Positions 43,957 to 52,126 of a stretch of 61,732 bases of DNA are shown piece after piece (the first letter of the stretch is position 1; every line of letters begins with the position of its first letter). Under the pieces are notes generated by a model, which was not told the origin of the DNA, did not search any database, and was given only the letters and a program-made list of their open reading frames with translations. Source of the DNA: an uncultured Treponema sp. (lineage in GTDB: Bacteria > Spirochaetota > Spirochaetia > Treponematales > Treponemataceae); contig CAKUTI010000008.1 of assembly GCA_934691925.1 (NCBI GenBank), positions 1 through 61,732 of the forward strand. The letters run 5' to 3'. The translations under genes were made by a program, and so were the position numbers.

Positions 43957-44922
43957 ATGTTTCTTCTTCAAACAGCTGGATCTGAGGCTGCTTCTGCGGA
44001 AAGCGCGGGCGTTGTTGAGCATGCGGCGGAAATTGCCGCTGGAACTGCGAATGAAATCAAGAATATGTTCCACGTGGACGAATTCGCTTCATATTTGACT
44101 TTCGCAAACCTTGCGCACGTTGTAACAAGCGTGATTGCGATTCTGATTTTCTGGGGCGTTTACAGGATTATCCGCCATTTTGCCAAAAAAGTCGCTTCAA
44201 GAAATCTTGAGAAAAAGACTGTGAAGATGATTACAAAGGCAATCGGATACTGCTTCTACATTTTGATTACGATGTATGTTCTCGGGCTTTTCGGAGTGAA
44301 GCTAAGCGCAATCTGGGGAGCTGCGGGAATCGCTGGAGTTGCAATCGGCTTTGCTGCCCAGACGACTGTAAGCAATTTGATTTCAGGAATTTTCGTTGTT
44401 ACAGACAAGGCGATGAAAATCGGAGACTTTATCGAAGTTGACGGAGTTTTTGGAACGGTTGAGACAATCGGCGTGATTTCAATGAAAGTGCGCACTTTAG
44501 ATAACCAGCTTATCAGAATTCCTAACTCGACAATTATCAACACAAAGCTCGTCAACTATTCGGCTTTTCCTTACCGCCGCTACGTTTTTGAGACTTCTGT
44601 TGACTACGCTTCGAATTTTGACAAGGTTATTGAAGTTGCAAATACAATTCCTTCCCGCTGTCCTACGGTTGTTACAGACAATCCTGACTATGCCCCAAAA
44701 GTTGTGTGGACTACGCACGGAGACAGCGGCGTGAACCTTAACATAATCGTCTGGAGCAAGAGAGAGAATTTTCTTCAGACAAAGAATGATGTCTGCGTTC
44801 AAACTTTGAAAGCGTTCAGCGAGGCGAATATCAATATTCCATATAACCGCATGGATATCACGCTTTTGGCGGATGATACAGTTCCGTTCAGAAAATCGGC
44901 GGTGCGGCAGTTTTCGGAATAG
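43957..44922 (+). CDS. mscS: Small-conductance mechanosensitive channel MscS
   Basis: A 321-residue channel with an Ala-rich N-terminal extension (about 1-35), three membrane helices (about 50-155) and cytoplasmic beta and alpha/beta domains. The pore helix and following beta domain read GAAGIAGVAIGFAAQTTVSNLISGIFVVTDKAMKIGDFIEVDGVFGTVETIGV and RIPNSTIINTKLVNYS. It releases solutes on hypo-osmotic shock. AGAGGTG precedes the ATG. Confidence 0.93.
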   Translation: MFLLQTAGSEAASAESAGVVEHAAEIAAGTANEIKNMFHVDEFASYLTFANLAHVVTSVIAILIFWGVYRIIRHFAKKVASRNLEKKTVKMITKAIGYCFYILITMYVLGLFGVKLSAIWGAAGIAGVAIGFAAQTTVSNLISGIFVVTDKAMKIGDFIEVDGVFGTVETIGVISMKVRTLDNQLIRIPNSTIINTKLVNYSAFPYRRYVFETSVDYASNFDKVIEVANTIPSRCPTVVTDNPDYAPKVVWTTHGDSGVNLNIIVWSKRENFLQTKNDVCVQTLKAFSEANINIPYNRMDITLLADDTVPFRKSAVRQFSE

Positions 44923-44942
44923 GACGTTTTAATTTCAATGCA

Positions 44943-45035
44943 ATGCTCTCTTGCTTGGCTAGTTTAGTTTGCTCCGCAAGTTTCCTAGGAGCTGATTCTT
45001 AATCTTAAAACTTTAAATTTGATGCTCTCTTGCTT
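44943..45035. repeat. Pair of 14-base direct repeats before the MATE gene
   Basis: ATGCTCTCTTGCTT occurs at 44943-44956 and 45022-45035, 79 bases apart, in the gap between mscS and the MATE gene. It has no clear palindrome. Either a duplication scar or a tandem regulatory site. Confidence 0.5.
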
Positions 45036-45071
45036 CGTGCAGGCGGGCATTTTTTTCGGGAATGGATTTTT

Positions 45072-46442
45072 ATGGAACAGAACACAAAGCCGCTTTTCAA
45101 TAGAAAATATCTTAACCGGCTTATTTGGCCGCTGATTGCAGAGCAGTTTCTGGCGATGACAATCGGCGCGTGCGACACTGTTATGGTGTCTTCAATCGGC
45201 GAGGCAGGAGTCTCGGGCGTTTCTCTTGTTGACCAGCTCGGGCAGCTTGCATTGCAGCTTTTTGCGGCATTTGCGACAGGCGGCGCGGTTGTTGCAAGCC
45301 AGTATCTTGGAAACAAGGACAACACTGCGGCAGGAAAGTCTGCAAAGCAGCTTTTGAACATCTGCATTGCGTTCGGGCTTCTTTTTATTGCGTTCTGCTT
45401 TCCTCTTAGACGGCAGATTCTGACGCTGATTTTCGGCGGCGCGGACGAGAGAGTTATGACAAACGCTCTTTCATATTTTATGTGGATTCTTTTCTCGTTT
45501 CCTATGCTTGGAATTTACAACAGCTGCGCGGCTTTGTTCCGATCGATGGGAAACAGCAAAATCAGCCTGAAGACAAGTCTTCTTATGAATCTTCTGAATA
45601 TCGGCGGAAACGCGGCTTTGATTTACGGAGCTAAGCTCGGCGTTGCTGGTGCCGGAATTTCAACTTTGGTAAGCAGAACAGTTGCGGCTCTTGTCGTCTT
45701 GGGACTTTTGAGCCAGAAAAAATGGCCTATTCATTTTGAGAAGCTCTGGAAAATAGAGGTTGACTTTTCTCTAATCAGAAAAATTCTGAAAGTCGCGATT
45801 CCGAGCGGAATTGAGAACAGCATGTTCCATATTGGAAAAACACTTGTCTATTCTTTTATGTCCGGATTCGGGCTTGTGGCGATTGCGGCAAATGCGATTT
45901 CAAACACGATTGCAAGCTTCTCGAACATTCCGGGAAACGCAATCGGGCTTGCGAGCGTTACGATTGTTGGACAGTGCATTGGAGCGGGCGAGAAAAAGCA
46001 GGCGAAGACTTACGGATTCAAGATGATGAGAGTTGCTTATATCGGAATGTTTGCCGCGTGCTGCGCCGTTTTTATTGCGTCTCCTTTAGTTGTGAGCCTT
46101 TTCAACCTTAGCGGCGAGGCTCAGAAACTTGCTGTCGGCATTGTGCGCTCGTGCATGGTCGCGAACGTTTTTATATGGCCGCTTTCATTTGTAATGCCGA
46201 ACATCTTGCGCGGAGCGGGCGACGCAAAATACACGATGATTGTCTCGAACATAAGCATGTGGCTTTTCCGCGTTTTGTTCAGCTGGGTGATTTCTTCTTA
46301 TCTCCTGAAAAAATTCCCGGACAACACTGGAATCGCGCTTTACGGCGTGTGGTTCGGAATGTACATCGACTGGCTTTTCCGCGCTGTTTTCTTCGGGGCG
46401 AGATTCCACGGAAAACGCTGGCTTGAAAAGAAAGTCATCTAG
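45072..46442 (+). CDS. MATE family efflux transporter
   Basis: A 456-residue membrane protein with about 12 helices in two related halves. Family regions include LIWPLIAEQFLAMTIGACDTVMVSSIGEAGVSGVSLVDQL, the mid-protein SLLMNLLNIGGNAALIYG and the second-half IPSGIENSMFHIGKTLVYSF. MATE proteins export drugs or metabolites using Na+ or H+; substrate unknown. ATG 45072 is preferred over an upstream extension of 14 codons because it starts the family sequence. The stop TAG shares a CTAG with the stop of the opposing gene. Confidence 0.9.
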   Translation: MEQNTKPLFNRKYLNRLIWPLIAEQFLAMTIGACDTVMVSSIGEAGVSGVSLVDQLGQLALQLFAAFATGGAVVASQYLGNKDNTAAGKSAKQLLNICIAFGLLFIAFCFPLRRQILTLIFGGADERVMTNALSYFMWILFSFPMLGIYNSCAALFRSMGNSKISLKTSLLMNLLNIGGNAALIYGAKLGVAGAGISTLVSRTVAALVVLGLLSQKKWPIHFEKLWKIEVDFSLIRKILKVAIPSGIENSMFHIGKTLVYSFMSGFGLVAIAANAISNTIASFSNIPGNAIGLASVTIVGQCIGAGEKKQAKTYGFKMMRVAYIGMFAACCAVFIASPLVVSLFNLSGEAQKLAVGIVRSCMVANVFIWPLSFVMPNILRGAGDAKYTMIVSNISMWLFRVLFSWVISSYLLKKFPDNTGIALYGVWFGMYIDWLFRAVFFGARFHGKRWLEKKVI

Positions 46443-47014
46443 GATTTTATCTCGTTGTAGTTCACAATTGCGCTCATGTTTTCTTTGTGGCAGCCGATGA
46501 TTTTTTCCATCCAGACCATATCGTACCATTTCTGAAACTTGTAGCCGCAGTTGTGGAAAGTTCCGGCGAGCTTGTATCCCAAATGCGAGTGGAATTCCGC
46601 GCTGTTTTTTGTAAGATGTTCGTCGTCTTCCTTTGGATAGCCGATGCACGCGTAAAGATTCAAGATTCCCATTTTTTTGAGCCTGGATTCAAGCTCTTCA
46701 TAAAGTTTTCGCCCGAGTCCGCATTTCCTTGCGCTGTGCGAAAGATAGATTGTCATCTCGCATGACCAGTCGTAGGCAGCCCTTGTGTTGAAAGCGCCTG
46801 CGTAGGCGTAGCCTTCAATTTTTCCGTCTTTTTCAATCACGAGATAAGGATATTTTTCCATCGTTTTTTTCATTCTGCTTTTGAATTCTTCAAGCGGTGG
46901 AACTTTGTATTCAAAAGTGATTGCGGTTTTTTCAACGTAATAGGCGTAGATTTCAAGAATCCGTTTAGCGTCTTCCAGCGTCGCGTCTCTTACAGAAACA
47001 TCGTTTTCTGCCAT
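46439..47014 (-). CDS. GNAT acetyltransferase, phosphinothricin-acetyltransferase-like
   Basis: A 191-residue N-acetyltransferase. VSVRDATLEDAKRILEIYAYYVEKTAITFEYKVPPLEEF and IEGYAYAGAFNTRAAYDWSCEMTIYL match the PAT/Bar group; the acetyl-CoA loop is HSARKCGLGRKLYEEL. It would acetylate a small amine or amino-acid analogue; substrate unknown. AGAGGA precedes the ATG. It converges with the MATE gene, and their stop codons overlap. Confidence 0.87.
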   Translation of the reverse strand: MAENDVSVRDATLEDAKRILEIYAYYVEKTAITFEYKVPPLEEFKSRMKKTMEKYPYLVIEKDGKIEGYAYAGAFNTRAAYDWSCEMTIYLSHSARKCGLGRKLYEELESRLKKMGILNLYACIGYPKEDDEHLTKNSAEFHSHLGYKLAGTFHNCGYKFQKWYDMVWMEKIIGCHKENMSAIVNYNEIKS

Positions 47015-47117
47015 TTTCTAATCCTCTTTGAAAAGATTATATGCAAACCAGCATCAAGGATAAATAGAGAATTTGCGCAAGCAAACGGACTAAATTATAG
47101 AACAAAAGTTCCGATAA

Positions 47118-47149
47118 TTGACAAACGTTTACACTTTCAAGAATATAAT
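47118..47149 (+). promoter_or_regulatory. Promoter-like boxes before the secreted protein gene
   Basis: TTGACA (47118-47123) and TATAAT (47144-47149) are perfect hexamers but 20 bases apart, and TATAAT ends only 3 bases before the ATG. The spacing is unusual, so the real start site is uncertain. Confidence 0.35.
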
Positions 47150-47152
47150 TTT

Positions 47153-47788
47153 ATGAAAAAGAACAAATTTTTTTGCGTGTTTATATCTCTTTTTTTGATT
47201 TTCAATTTTTCATCTGTTTTTGCCGATGAAAATTCATCAAAAGCGGATTCTGAATCTGAAATTGCGGAAAGCGTTTCTGAATCTGCAGATAAATCTGCGG
47301 ATAAAACCGAATCGGAAAATCAGGAATTTTCTGATGACGAGACCGACCCGATTCTTGAGACAGCGCGCGAGACTGCGAAATCATTCGGAAATTTTTTGAA
47401 GCGCAACGCCGATAAACTGGACAAGAAAATCCAGTCGAACAGAAAAAACGCCTGCGAGGGAAAATGGATTTTTCAGAACGGCGAGGCTGAGACAACAATT
47501 CTCTGCAATTCCGACGGCACGATGAACGTCAGAATGGACAAGGGCGACGACATAAAGCTCTGGAAAGGCTCGTTCGAGTCAACAAAAAACGAAATCAGCT
47601 TTCACATAACGGCTTACAGCGAAAGAATCGGCGGAAAGGAGAAATTCGATTCTCTTCATTCGGACGACTGGAAAATCTCATATAAGGTAAAAGATACAGC
47701 CGAGATGACTTTGACTTCCGGAAATATGTCTGCCGACTTGAACGGCTACAAATTTGTGAACGCGACTATTTTTCTTCGCGTGAAATAA
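47153..47788 (+). CDS. Secreted protein with acidic N-terminal linker, function unknown
   Basis: A 211-residue protein with a clear signal peptide (MKKNKFFCVFISLFLIFNFSSVFA, cleavage after VFA). A Ser/Glu/Asp/Lys-rich linker (about 25-65), an amphipathic helix (TARETAKSFGNFLKRNADKLDKKI) and a beta-rich C-terminal domain (GKWIFQNGEAETTILCNSDGTMNVRM) follow. The last domain looks like a lipocalin-type DUF with GxW start, but no family is certain. No Shine-Dalgarno is present. Confidence 0.7.
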   Translation: MKKNKFFCVFISLFLIFNFSSVFADENSSKADSESEIAESVSESADKSADKTESENQEFSDDETDPILETARETAKSFGNFLKRNADKLDKKIQSNRKNACEGKWIFQNGEAETTILCNSDGTMNVRMDKGDDIKLWKGSFESTKNEISFHITAYSERIGGKEKFDSLHSDDWKISYKVKDTAEMTLTSGNMSADLNGYKFVNATIFLRVK

Positions 47789-47916
47789 AATTTGATTTTG
47801 CTTAAAGATTATCGGTGATTGCGGCTGTTGACGGAGATTTTTCGTTTGCCGCCGTTTCTGTAATCTCCTGAAAAATAAATTAGTGCAAAATTCTCAAAAT
47901 GTATTAGAATTCAAGT

Positions 47917-49407
47917 ATGCTTAAGCTCTACAACGACACACGGAAACTTGATGCAAGCTGCCGCGTTTCCTACGGACTCACCGAGGAAATCATGATGGAA
48001 AATGCGGCAATCGCTCTTGAAAAATATGTTAGAAATCCTTTCCCAATTTCAAAAGACAGGCGCAGTCCACAGAAAATAACGATTTTGTGCGGAGGCGGAA
48101 ACAACGGAGCTGACGGCTACACTTTGTCGCGCCATTTGCGCTTTGACTACGACGTTTTGGTAATCCAGTTTTTTGAGCCGAAAAGCGAGCTTTGCAAGAT
48201 TCAGGCGGAGCGCGCAGAAAAATGCGGTGTTCGTTTTGTAAAGCGGGACGACCTGAGCTTTTACGATTTGCGCTTCAATGACATAATCGTGGACTGTGTT
48301 TTTGGAAGCGGATTCCACGGCGACTTGGACGAGAAAACTTACGACGCGATGAACGATATGAACAGCTGCGAGTGCTTTAAAATCGCGTGCGATGTTCCGA
48401 CAGGCCTTCGGGAGGACGGAACTGTTGCTGACGGAGCGTTTGCCGCTGACTTGACCGTTACGATGGGCGCTCTTAAAACTTGCCTTTTCAGCGATTTTGC
48501 GAAGGATTTTATCGGAGAAATTGTCTGCGGCGAGCTTGGCGTGAACCGTAGGCTTTACGAGAATTCAAGCAACAGCAATCTTGTTGCAGGCTTTGTGCTT
48601 GAAAAAAGCGATATGGCTTTGCCTCACCGCGAAAAATTCAATGTGAACAAGGGAACTTTCGGCCATGTTTCTGTCGCTCTCGGAGACAAGGCTGGAGCGG
48701 CTGTTCTTGCGGCTTGTGCGGCTTTGCATTTTGGAGCGGGGCTTTCAACTTTGGTCCAGAAAACAGGCGAGAAAAAAAGGCTTAATATTCCAAGCGAGAT
48801 TATGAGCGCGTCTGAAATTCCTGAGAATGTAAAATCCGTCGCTTTGGGAATGGGGCTTGGCCGTGAGGACGAGAAATCACAAGTTTATTTTGACTATCTT
48901 ATTTCAAATCCGAATGTAAAATGCGTGATTGACGCTGACGCTTTTTATGCAGGCGGTCTAAAGGATTTTCTGAAAAAGAAAGAGAAAGGCGTTGTCCTGA
49001 CTCCGCATCCGAAAGAATTTCAGGCGCTTTTGAAAAACTGCGGAATCGGCGAATATTCCATTGAAGAAATCTTGATTGACAGGCTTGCTCTCGTTGAAAA
49101 ATTCTGCCGGAAATTTCCGAAAAAGACTTTGCTCTTGAAAGGCTCGAATGTTGTGATTGGATATTTTGACGGCTACAAATACAAAATGCTCGTAAATCCT
49201 CACGGAAAGCCCTGCCTTGCGAAAGGCGGAAGCGGCGATGTTCTTAGCGGAATGATTGCGGCTCTGCTTGCTCAAGGCCGCCGCTCGATTGACGCGGCAG
49301 TTACAGGAAGCCTTGCGCATGCGTTCGCATCGCAGAAAATCAAGTGCGACTACTCGATGACTCCGCAGGACCTAATCAGCGCGCTTTCAGAACTTGCAGA
49401 CGGTTAA
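47917..49407 (+). CDS. nnr: Bifunctional NAD(P)H-hydrate repair enzyme (epimerase and ADP/ATP-dependent dehydratase)
   Basis: A 496-residue fusion. The N-terminal YjeF_N epimerase half has LCGGGNNGADGYTLSRHL, DCVFGSGFHGDL and CDVPTGL. The C-terminal ribokinase-like dehydratase half has KGTFGHVSVALGDKAGAAVLAACAALHFGAGL, VLTPHPKEFQ, LLLKGSNVVI and CLAKGGSGDVLSGMIAAL with the catalytic Asp. It restores hydrated NADH and NADPH. TAGAAT ends 6 bases before the ATG and no Shine-Dalgarno is seen, so the mRNA is probably leaderless. Confidence 0.94.
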   Translation: MLKLYNDTRKLDASCRVSYGLTEEIMMENAAIALEKYVRNPFPISKDRRSPQKITILCGGGNNGADGYTLSRHLRFDYDVLVIQFFEPKSELCKIQAERAEKCGVRFVKRDDLSFYDLRFNDIIVDCVFGSGFHGDLDEKTYDAMNDMNSCECFKIACDVPTGLREDGTVADGAFAADLTVTMGALKTCLFSDFAKDFIGEIVCGELGVNRRLYENSSNSNLVAGFVLEKSDMALPHREKFNVNKGTFGHVSVALGDKAGAAVLAACAALHFGAGLSTLVQKTGEKKRLNIPSEIMSASEIPENVKSVALGMGLGREDEKSQVYFDYLISNPNVKCVIDADAFYAGGLKDFLKKKEKGVVLTPHPKEFQALLKNCGIGEYSIEEILIDRLALVEKFCRKFPKKTLLLKGSNVVIGYFDGYKYKMLVNPHGKPCLAKGGSGDVLSGMIAALLAQGRRSIDAAVTGSLAHAFASQKIKCDYSMTPQDLISALSELADG

Positions 49408-49436
49408 GATGAAATAGTTTGTTCCTTGCAATTGCA

Positions 49437-49496
49437 AATGCCACCCTGAATTTAAGGCGAGCAGAAATCTGCTCGATTTCAGGGGCTGCATTTTAT
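49437..49496. terminator. Nested stem-loop terminator between nnr and the pseudouridine synthase gene
   Basis: CCCTGA (49444-49449) with TCAGGG (49479-49484) encloses a perfect 8-bp hairpin CGAGCAGA (49458-49465) and TCTGCTCG (49468-49475) with an AA loop; ATGC and GCAT extend the base. TTTTAT follows. Confidence 0.65.
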
Positions 49497-49512
49497 AAGG
49501 ATTCATTTGTTT

Positions 49513-50646
49513 TTATCTTCCCTTGAATTTTCCCTGCTGGATAAAGTCCATGTGCGCTTTGTCCTTCGCGCTCAGGCGTTTTTTTCCAAGCTCCACTTTT
49601 CCGCCGTCAAAAGATTCAACATTCGCGTGCTTATGAAATCGGACGTGCTCTTTCTCGCTTTTTTCCTGCTTCCAGATTGGAATTTCAGGATGCTTGTCGC
49701 CTTTTTCAACATATTTTTTCCATTCGTCTGGCTCTGCGACTTCAAAGCAGAGTTTTTCGCCTGTGAAGGGATGCGTAAATTCAAGCGTGCGTGCGTGCAG
49801 GCAAAGCCTGTGGAAATTGTCTGTGTTTGCCCTGAAATTCTCGTCGCCCGCAAGCGGATAGCCTTTTGAAGCCAAGTGTGCGCGAATCTGGTTTTTCTTT
49901 CCTGTGTCAAGCGAAAGCTCAAAAAGCGTGTGTGTCGGGCCTTTCAGAATTGTCGTGAAATTTGTCCTTGCCGGAACTGTCTTAAAATGCCGGTTTTCTC
50001 CGTATCCTTCGATATTTTTTTCGTAAAGAGAATTTTCATTGTGTTTTTTTGCGAATCTCTCATCGTGGCGCGGCTTGTCGCCTTCTTTGGGAACAAATCC
50101 CACATTGCGCGCGTTGAAAGCGAGCGGGGCGTCTATAAGCCCTGAAAACGGCAGGCAATGCTTCGGATTTTTAGGATTTTCAGCCACTGCGCGGTAAAGA
50201 CGCTCTGTAACCATCTGATGCCAAGTGTCCATGATTTTTTTCTGTGCGGCTTCTGTTAGCGCGAACATCATAATGCCGCTTGTGTCGCGGTCAAGACGGT
50301 GAACTACGAACGGCCGGTGCTTTGCGGAGAAAGTTCCGTTTTTCCGCATAATATCTTCAAGAACGCTTTGCGCGGTGCGTGAGCGGCTTCCCTGATAAGG
50401 GCAGCTTAAAAGTCCTGTGGGCTTGTTTATTACGCAGATGTATTCGTCTTCAAAAAGAATGTCTATTTTTTCTTTTCCGTAGTCGGCTTTGTGCTCGCGC
50501 TTATATTGTGTGCTTGGCTTTACAGATTTCTGGTTTGTCTTTGAATTTTTTGAGCCGGTGAATCTATCGGCTGATATGCCGTTTTTTTTGTTTTCGTCAA
50601 AATTGTCGTTTTTTTCAAATTTTGATTTCTCTGATGATTTATTCAT
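49513..50646 (-). CDS. RluA family pseudouridine synthase
   Basis: A 377-residue enzyme that isomerises uridine in rRNA or tRNA. The core begins ILFEDEYICVINKPTGLLS, and the catalytic Asp is in VVHRLDRDTSGIMMFA. Later, KNQIRAHLASKGYPLAGDE is the conserved KxQxRxH motif. About 60 N-terminal residues and 50 C-terminal residues are Lys/Glu/Asn rich extras. No S4 domain is apparent. TAAAAT ends 7 bases before the ATG with no Shine-Dalgarno. Confidence 0.92.
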   Translation of the reverse strand: MNKSSEKSKFEKNDNFDENKKNGISADRFTGSKNSKTNQKSVKPSTQYKREHKADYGKEKIDILFEDEYICVINKPTGLLSCPYQGSRSRTAQSVLEDIMRKNGTFSAKHRPFVVHRLDRDTSGIMMFALTEAAQKKIMDTWHQMVTERLYRAVAENPKNPKHCLPFSGLIDAPLAFNARNVGFVPKEGDKPRHDERFAKKHNENSLYEKNIEGYGENRHFKTVPARTNFTTILKGPTHTLFELSLDTGKKNQIRAHLASKGYPLAGDENFRANTDNFHRLCLHARTLEFTHPFTGEKLCFEVAEPDEWKKYVEKGDKHPEIPIWKQEKSEKEHVRFHKHANVESFDGGKVELGKKRLSAKDKAHMDFIQQGKFKGR

Positions 50647-50754
50647 ATGGAAGATTTTAGAGCAAAATCGATTTTAATGCACTATTAACGGACAGCTAGC
50701 AGAAAGCGATTTCTGATTTTTCGCGGAATTTGATTCAAGACGGCTTTGAATTGT

Positions 50755-50762
50755 GCTAGAAT
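50755..50762 (+). promoter_or_regulatory. Extended -10 box of the methyltransferase gene
   Basis: TGCTAGAAT (50754-50762) ends 7 bases before ATG 50770. It has the same sequence and spacing as the ettA box, and again there is no Shine-Dalgarno. Confidence 0.5.
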
Positions 50763-50769
50763 CCTTTTT

Positions 50770-51558
50770 ATGACACTTCTTGAAAAATACTACAATAAAT
50801 TTAAGGAAGACCACAGGCTCACGACCCGGCACGGAACCGTCGAATTTACGGTCTCGATGAAATATATCCACGAATGTATAAATATGCTGCTGCGGGAAGA
50901 AAAATCGGATATAAAGATTCTTGATGTTGGAGCTGGAACCGGAAGATATTCTGTCGCGCTTTCCCGCGAGGGATTCGATGTTACTGCGGTGGAGCTTGTT
51001 CAGCATAATCTTGATATTTTGCGGGCTAAGCATGAGAACGTGAAGACTTGGCAGGGAAACGCCATTGACTTGCATTTTTTAAGCGACGAGACTTTTGACA
51101 TAACGCTTCTTTTCGGCCCGATGTATCATCTTCATTCTGAGAATGAGAAACTTAAAGCACTGGAAGAAGCGAAGCGCGTAACAAAAAAGGGCGGATTTAT
51201 TCTTGTCGCCTACGTTATGAACGAGTACGCGGTTTTGACTTACTGTTTCCGAGAGGGAAAAATCGGCGAAGTTCTCGAAAAAGGCGGGCTTTCAAAAGAT
51301 TTCCACACGATAACGAACGCAGAAAAAGATTTGTACAGCTACACACGGTTAGAAGATATGGAAAAACTAAACAAAAAAGCCGGACTTGAGCGCGTGAAGA
51401 TTTTTGCGCCTGACGGCGCTGCCGACTATCTTCGCCGCGAAATCAACGCGCTTTCAGATGAAGGCTTCCAGCATTTTATAGACTACCAGCTTGCAATTTG
51501 CGAGCGGCCCGAGCTGCTCGGTGCAAGCTCCCACACTGTCGATGTGCTTAGGAAATAA
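50770..51558 (+). CDS. SAM-dependent methyltransferase (class I), substrate unknown
   Basis: A 262-residue protein. The SAM motif I is KILDVGAGTGRYSVALSREGFDVTAVELV, followed by motif II-like FDITLLFGPMYHLHSENEKLKALEEAKRVTKKGG. It ends in a helical C-terminal part. The target, small molecule or macromolecule, is unknown. An in-frame start 24 bases upstream is rejected because it lies before the promoter-like box. Terminator downstream. Confidence 0.87.
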   Translation: MTLLEKYYNKFKEDHRLTTRHGTVEFTVSMKYIHECINMLLREEKSDIKILDVGAGTGRYSVALSREGFDVTAVELVQHNLDILRAKHENVKTWQGNAIDLHFLSDETFDITLLFGPMYHLHSENEKLKALEEAKRVTKKGGFILVAYVMNEYAVLTYCFREGKIGEVLEKGGLSKDFHTITNAEKDLYSYTRLEDMEKLNKKAGLERVKIFAPDGAADYLRREINALSDEGFQHFIDYQLAICERPELLGASSHTVDVLRK

Positions 51559-51617
51559 TATTGGCGATATTGGATTATGAGTTTTTGAAGGACACGCAGT
51601 TTTGTTAGAAAAAATAT

Positions 51618-51653
51618 TTCAGCATTAAAAAATACTTTTAATGCTGAATTTTT
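51618..51653. terminator. Terminator after the methyltransferase gene
   Basis: Perfect 13-bp stem TTCAGCATTAAAA (51618-51630) and TTTTAATGCTGAA (51636-51648) with a 5-base loop, followed by TTTTT; A run upstream. Bidirectional for convergent genes. Confidence 0.85.
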
Positions 51654-51681
51654 GCTGTTTCTTACAATGTCCCCATTATCC

Positions 51682-51906
51682 TTACAGTTCCCGCAGCACG
51701 TACTTGAAATAATGGTTTTCCACTTTCGCTTGGTTCATAAGCTCGCCCCACGAGGAGAATTTTGTCTCCTGAAAACTTCTTGAGAATCTGATTTGCAGTT
51801 TTCCTTTTTCGTCGGTGTCGAGCAGAAGCGTGTAGTCGATTCCGTCGTGCGTAAAGTCGAATCTTCCGACTGTCTCCAAAGTGAATTTTAGTTCTGATTC
51901 TGTCAT
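51682..51906 (-). CDS. Small conserved-looking protein, function unknown
   Basis: A 74-residue acidic protein (MTESELKFTLETVGRFDFTHDG... ending KYVLREL). It reads as a folded alpha/beta sequence rather than a random antisense frame, and it fills the gap between a terminator and the next unit. No Shine-Dalgarno and no family recognised. The stretch 51907-52126 upstream contains no gene that can be supported. Confidence 0.55.
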   Translation of the reverse strand: MTESELKFTLETVGRFDFTHDGIDYTLLLDTDEKGKLQIRFSRSFQETKFSSWGELMNQAKVENHYFKYVLREL

Positions 51907-52126
51907 AACAGTTTTATTTCTCGTTTTTTTTGCGTATTTATGATTTCTGCCAGCTGCGGAATGTTTTCAAGTCTTGTTCTATCCGGTTCAAAATGCTTGC
52001 AGGCAGATTCTGAAAGCTGGTTGTCGAATTATCAAAGATTTGTCGCTTTTGCTAAAAACTTTTTGCCTTAATCTTTTTTTGCTGCCGAATTCTGCCTGAG
52101 CTGCATTTCTGTCAAATAAAATCTTT

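Noticed and set aside
47144..47149. TATAAT before the secreted protein as a normal leaderless -10 box
   Set aside because: It ends 3 bases from the ATG and 20 bases from TTGACA, so transcription would start inside or after the start codon.
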